NCBI RefSeq assembly: GCF_009363275.1
Contig: NZ_CP045324.1
Location: 3,472,001 to 3,536,000, forward strand
Source of the DNA: Marinobacter sp. THAF197a
Lineage (GTDB): Bacteria > Pseudomonadota > Gammaproteobacteria > Pseudomonadales > Oleiphilaceae
Length of the DNA stretch: 64,000 nt
Direction: 5' to 3'
In this document: positions 61,385-64,000 of the stretch, piece after piece
How the letters are laid out: every line of letters starts with the position of its first letter
Position numbering within the stretch: position 1 is the stretch's first letter
Position numbers and translations under genes: made by a program
Notes under the pieces: generated by a model
Seen by the model: the letters and a program-made list of their open reading frames with translations, nothing else
The model's database searches: none
Told to the model about the DNA's origin: nothing

Positions 61385-63280
61385 TTAACTCAGTTTGTGC
61401 GCTGGTTCATTGTCCTTTTGGCGTATCTCAGGGTCGTCTGAGGCCAGGCTTCCATAAAACCGGTACAGCGATTCGAGCATGTGCGCCTGATTATCTGCCC
61501 TCTGAAACCCGTGGCCTTCATCCTCATACCAGTGCAGTTCCACCGGTTGGCCCCGGGCCTGTAGCGCGGCCACCATCCGCCGGGTTTGCTCAGGCACCAC
61601 GACGGCATCTTTCCCGCCCTGAAAAAAAATCGCTGGGCAGCGTATCCGGTCAGCGTGCAGCGCCGGCGCACGTGCCTGCCAGCGGGCATAATGTGATTGC
61701 GGATCTCCCAGTAGCCAGTCCAGGTAACCGGATTCAAACCGGTGGGTAGCAGTACGAAGGCGCCATGGATCAGTCACGCCAAACAGGCTGCCAACGGCTT
61801 TGAAGCGGTCAGTCTGCACCGCCGCCATCAGTGCCGTATAGCCTCCGGAGCTTCGGCCCTGAATGAATACATTGTTGGTGCAGACCAGCCCTTGTGCCGT
61901 CAGATAATCCGCGCAGCGCACCATGTCCTGTGCATCCGCTTCGCCCCACCGGCCGGCCAGACGAAGGCGGAAATCCCGACCCGCACCGGTGCTGCCGGTA
62001 TAGTTCACCTCCGCTACGGCAAAGCCCCGCTGACACCAGAACTGGACCTGGGGGTTGTAGACCGCATAGGCGGCTGACGTGGGGCCGCCGTGGGCGATCA
62101 GGATGACCGGTGGTGCAGCGGTGGGTGCTGATATTGGAGGGTATAGAAACCCCTGAACAGAGGGCGTGTCGGGCGTTTCCGCATCCACTACAAAAGTGAC
62201 GGGCGCCACCGGCGCCATGATTGAGCGATCCGGCACTTGTCCGCCAGCCAGGATGGTTGCCGAGCCGGAGTCCGCACACACCTTCAGAACCGCATCGTGC
62301 CGCTCGGCAGCCCGCCCTATGCACACAAGGCCATCGGCTGACGGACTCAGATCCCGGAAATCCGTCCAGCCCTCAGCCACTCTCTGACACTGGCCAGCCC
62401 TTTCGAGCCAAAGTTCACCGATGCCCTGACGGTATTGCACTCTGGCCCAACCACCCTCACGCAACGGGCAACTATGCCGCTCACCCAGTTGCCAGGGGGC
62501 GTTGGCATGATCGAGCATGGGCGCCGTGCTTTTCAGCCACTGGTCGCGGCCATCCCGGCGCGTTACCCGCCAGGGCTGCCACCAGCCCTCATGGTCGGAT
62601 ATGACCCACAGATGCTCACCGACAAACTGCGGTTGCTGAACCGAACCAGAAACCGGCGGGGACTGCCCTGACGCACCTGCAACATCACCGTCAGCCGTGA
62701 CCGTTGCCTGCCAGAGCGTTGACTGCAACCAGGGCATATCCGGCCGTTGCCAGCTGCACCAGGCCACGCGGGTGCCGTCCTCGCTGACCGCCGGTGCACC
62801 GTAGAAGTCCAGCCCCTGGTGCAACACCCGGACGTGCCCCGTAGCTTCCAGGGCCATCAACGCCTGCTGTTCATGCCGTTCACGCACCGCCAACACCCGG
62901 TCATGTTGCGGGTCTGCCACCAGGCCTCCCCAGGTAGCGTCAACCTCCGGCACCAATAAGGTTCGTCTACCTGTCACTCGGTTGAGCTGCCAGACCCGCT
63001 GATCCTCCGTTACCCAGACCACTCGCCCCGGTAGTACCGCATAAGCACCACCACCGTAGCCGTTGAGGCGACTTCGGATACTGCCCGGGCCGGTGTTGAC
63101 CCGACAGATGCCGGAGTTGTCCGCCTGCCAAAGGGCAACAGAACCGGTTTCCGGCTCAGACGCAAGCCAGAAAATGCTATCGCCGCAAACTCTCAGCTGC
63201 GCATACTGGGAAAAACCGGCGCAGGCAGCATGCGCCGAAATCGGCTCAGCCACGGTAGAGTAACTTGGAATTCCGGGCAT
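61385..63280 (-). CDS. pqqH: S9-family prolyl oligopeptidase-like protein PqqH
   Basis: PqqH is the S9 peptidase encoded next to pqqE in pseudomonads; its exact role in PQQ production is uncertain. The 631-residue product has an N-terminal beta-propeller-like region (about 1-380) and a C-terminal hydrolase domain with the catalytic triad Ser477 (GRSSGG), Asp558 (GGKDAV) and His590 (DEGHGF). The open frame extends upstream to 63397 inside pqqE, but the ATG at 63280 fits the family N-terminus. It overlaps the pqqE end by 35 nt, so the two are co-transcribed. Confidence 0.88.
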   Translation of the reverse strand: MPGIPSYSTVAEPISAHAACAGFSQYAQLRVCGDSIFWLASEPETGSVALWQADNSGICRVNTGPGSIRSRLNGYGGGAYAVLPGRVVWVTEDQRVWQLNRVTGRRTLLVPEVDATWGGLVADPQHDRVLAVRERHEQQALMALEATGHVRVLHQGLDFYGAPAVSEDGTRVAWCSWQRPDMPWLQSTLWQATVTADGDVAGASGQSPPVSGSVQQPQFVGEHLWVISDHEGWWQPWRVTRRDGRDQWLKSTAPMLDHANAPWQLGERHSCPLREGGWARVQYRQGIGELWLERAGQCQRVAEGWTDFRDLSPSADGLVCIGRAAERHDAVLKVCADSGSATILAGGQVPDRSIMAPVAPVTFVVDAETPDTPSVQGFLYPPISAPTAAPPVILIAHGGPTSAAYAVYNPQVQFWCQRGFAVAEVNYTGSTGAGRDFRLRLAGRWGEADAQDMVRCADYLTAQGLVCTNNVFIQGRSSGGYTALMAAVQTDRFKAVGSLFGVTDPWRLRTATHRFESGYLDWLLGDPQSHYARWQARAPALHADRIRCPAIFFQGGKDAVVVPEQTRRMVAALQARGQPVELHWYEDEGHGFQRADNQAHMLESLYRFYGSLASDDPEIRQKDNEPAHKLS

Positions 63281-64000
63281 TGCGGTAGACAAGGTCACCC
63301 AGCCCCGCTGTAGCGTGATCCGCAGCGGTGCGGGCGGCCAGAATCCGATCGTGATGGGGCGATTTGGAGCAGACCGGATCGGCGTTATCGGCATCACCGG
63401 TCAGCAGATAGGCCTGGCAACGGCAACCACCGAAATCCTTGCCTTTTTCATCGCAGGAGCGGCAGGGTTCGGGCATCCAGCTGTCACCACGGTAATGGTT
63501 AAAGCCGGGGCTGTGATACCAGATGTCGTTCAGGGACTGGGTTTGCACGTTGGGAAAATCGATGGGTAACAGGCGGGCGCTGTGGCAAGGCAAGGCGGTG
63601 CCATCGGGTGCCACGGTCAGGAACAGGTTGCCCCAGCCATTCATGCAGGCCTTCGGGCGCTCCTCGTAGTAGTCCGGGGTTACGAAGATCACCTTCATGG
63701 GGCGACCACGGTTACGGAGATCGTGCCGGTAGTCATTTACCTCCTGTTCTGCCTGGACCAGTTGGGCTTTGGAGGGCATCAGTCCTTCCCGATTTTTAAA
63801 TGCCCAGCCATAGTACTGGCAGGTGGCCAACTCCACGTAATCGGCATCCAGGTTTTCACACAGGGCCAGAATGTCGTTCATCTGGTGAATGTTATGGCGG
63901 TGGATCACAAAGTTGAGCACCATCGGGTAGCCGGCCGCCTTGACCGCCCGGGCCATGGCCAGCTTCTGTTCGAAGGCTTTGCGGGAACCGGCCACGGCGT
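63246..64000 (-). CDS. pqqE: PqqA peptide cyclase PqqE, 5' part beyond window
   Basis: PqqE is a radical SAM enzyme that links Glu and Tyr of the PqqA peptide in the first step of PQQ synthesis. Only the C-terminal 250 residues lie in the window: the SPASM region is present with the cysteines of ACMNGWGN, ALPCHSARLL, PEPCRSCDEKGKDFGGCRCQAYLL and ADPVCSKSPHHD. The radical SAM CxxxCxxC site must be outside position 64000. The gene continues beyond the window; the GTG at 63995 is not the start. Confidence 0.95.
   Translation of the reverse strand, partial: AVAGSRKAFEQKLAMARAVKAAGYPMVLNFVIHRHNIHQMNDILALCENLDADYVELATCQYYGWAFKNREGLMPSKAQLVQAEQEVNDYRHDLRNRGRPMKVIFVTPDYYEERPKACMNGWGNLFLTVAPDGTALPCHSARLLPIDFPNVQTQSLNDIWYHSPGFNHYRGDSWMPEPCRSCDEKGKDFGGCRCQAYLLTGDADNADPVCSKSPHHDRILAARTAADHATAGLGDLVYRNARNSKLLYRG

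Overview
The window is about 64 kb of chromosome from a gammaproteobacterium, most likely Marinobacter or a close relative. The housekeeping gene order matches the Pseudomonas/Alteromonas branch. A wax ester synthase/DGAT-type acyltransferase lies next to smpB and ssrA, and the end of a Pseudomonas-like pqqE-pqqH-ercA-ercS cluster is present. The genus is an inference from gene order and protein character; no database search was done. Most genes lie on the minus strand, so clusters read right to left.

Positions 1-19.9 kb hold information-processing and central genes: pnp (3' end outside the window), rpsO, truB, rbfA, infB, nusA, rimP, tRNA-Leu(GAG), secG, tpiA, glmM, folP, ftsH, the divergent yhbY, then greA, carB and carA. 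Two genes expected here from E. coli order, rlmE between ftsH and yhbY and the initiator tRNA upstream of rimP, are not in their usual places. The slot upstream of rimP holds a strong promoter and two terminators, which could be a small RNA or an attenuated leader. From 20 to 30.8 kb come dapB, the dnaJ-dnaK-grpE heat-shock cluster with a clear sigma-32 promoter, recN with two LexA boxes, fur, bamE, rnfH, ratA, a sodium-dependent transporter and smpB. The acyltransferase and the tmRNA gene ssrA follow, up to 32.8 kb.

A genomic island of about 8.8 kb (32.8-41.7 kb) sits at the 3' end of ssrA between perfect 48-bp direct repeats. It is visibly richer in A+T than its surroundings and has no integrase gene. 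It encodes a secreted hypothetical protein, a phage-type helix-turn-helix protein, and an unrecognised pair made of a membrane protein and a small charged protein. A minus-strand defence-like block follows: an HNH nuclease pseudogene, vsr, a dcm-type cytosine-5 methyltransferase, a large ATPase with two GHKL modules (an Hsp90/MORC-like one at the N-terminus and a histidine-kinase core at the C-terminus), and a receiver-domain protein whose C-terminal region carries a HEPN-ribonuclease-like RNxxxH motif. The last two genes overlap by 4 bp. Together they look like a phosphorelay-controlled toxic-nuclease module attached to a restriction-modification locus, and this is the most unusual content of the window.

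From 42 to 58.4 kb the genes are accessory metabolism and envelope functions: cheV, a coiled-coil lipoprotein, an acetolactate-synthase-like enzyme, a predicted papain-like protein next to an ATP-grasp enzyme, mqo, a Ca2+/Na+ antiporter, a PlsC-type acyltransferase, msrB and msrA, chrA, a metallophosphoesterase, a CDP-archaeol-synthase-like membrane protein, fumC and a small hypothetical. The final 5.6 kb carry ercS, ercA, pqqH and the 3' part of pqqE, which in Pseudomonas belong to PQQ synthesis and control of PQQ-dependent alcohol oxidation.
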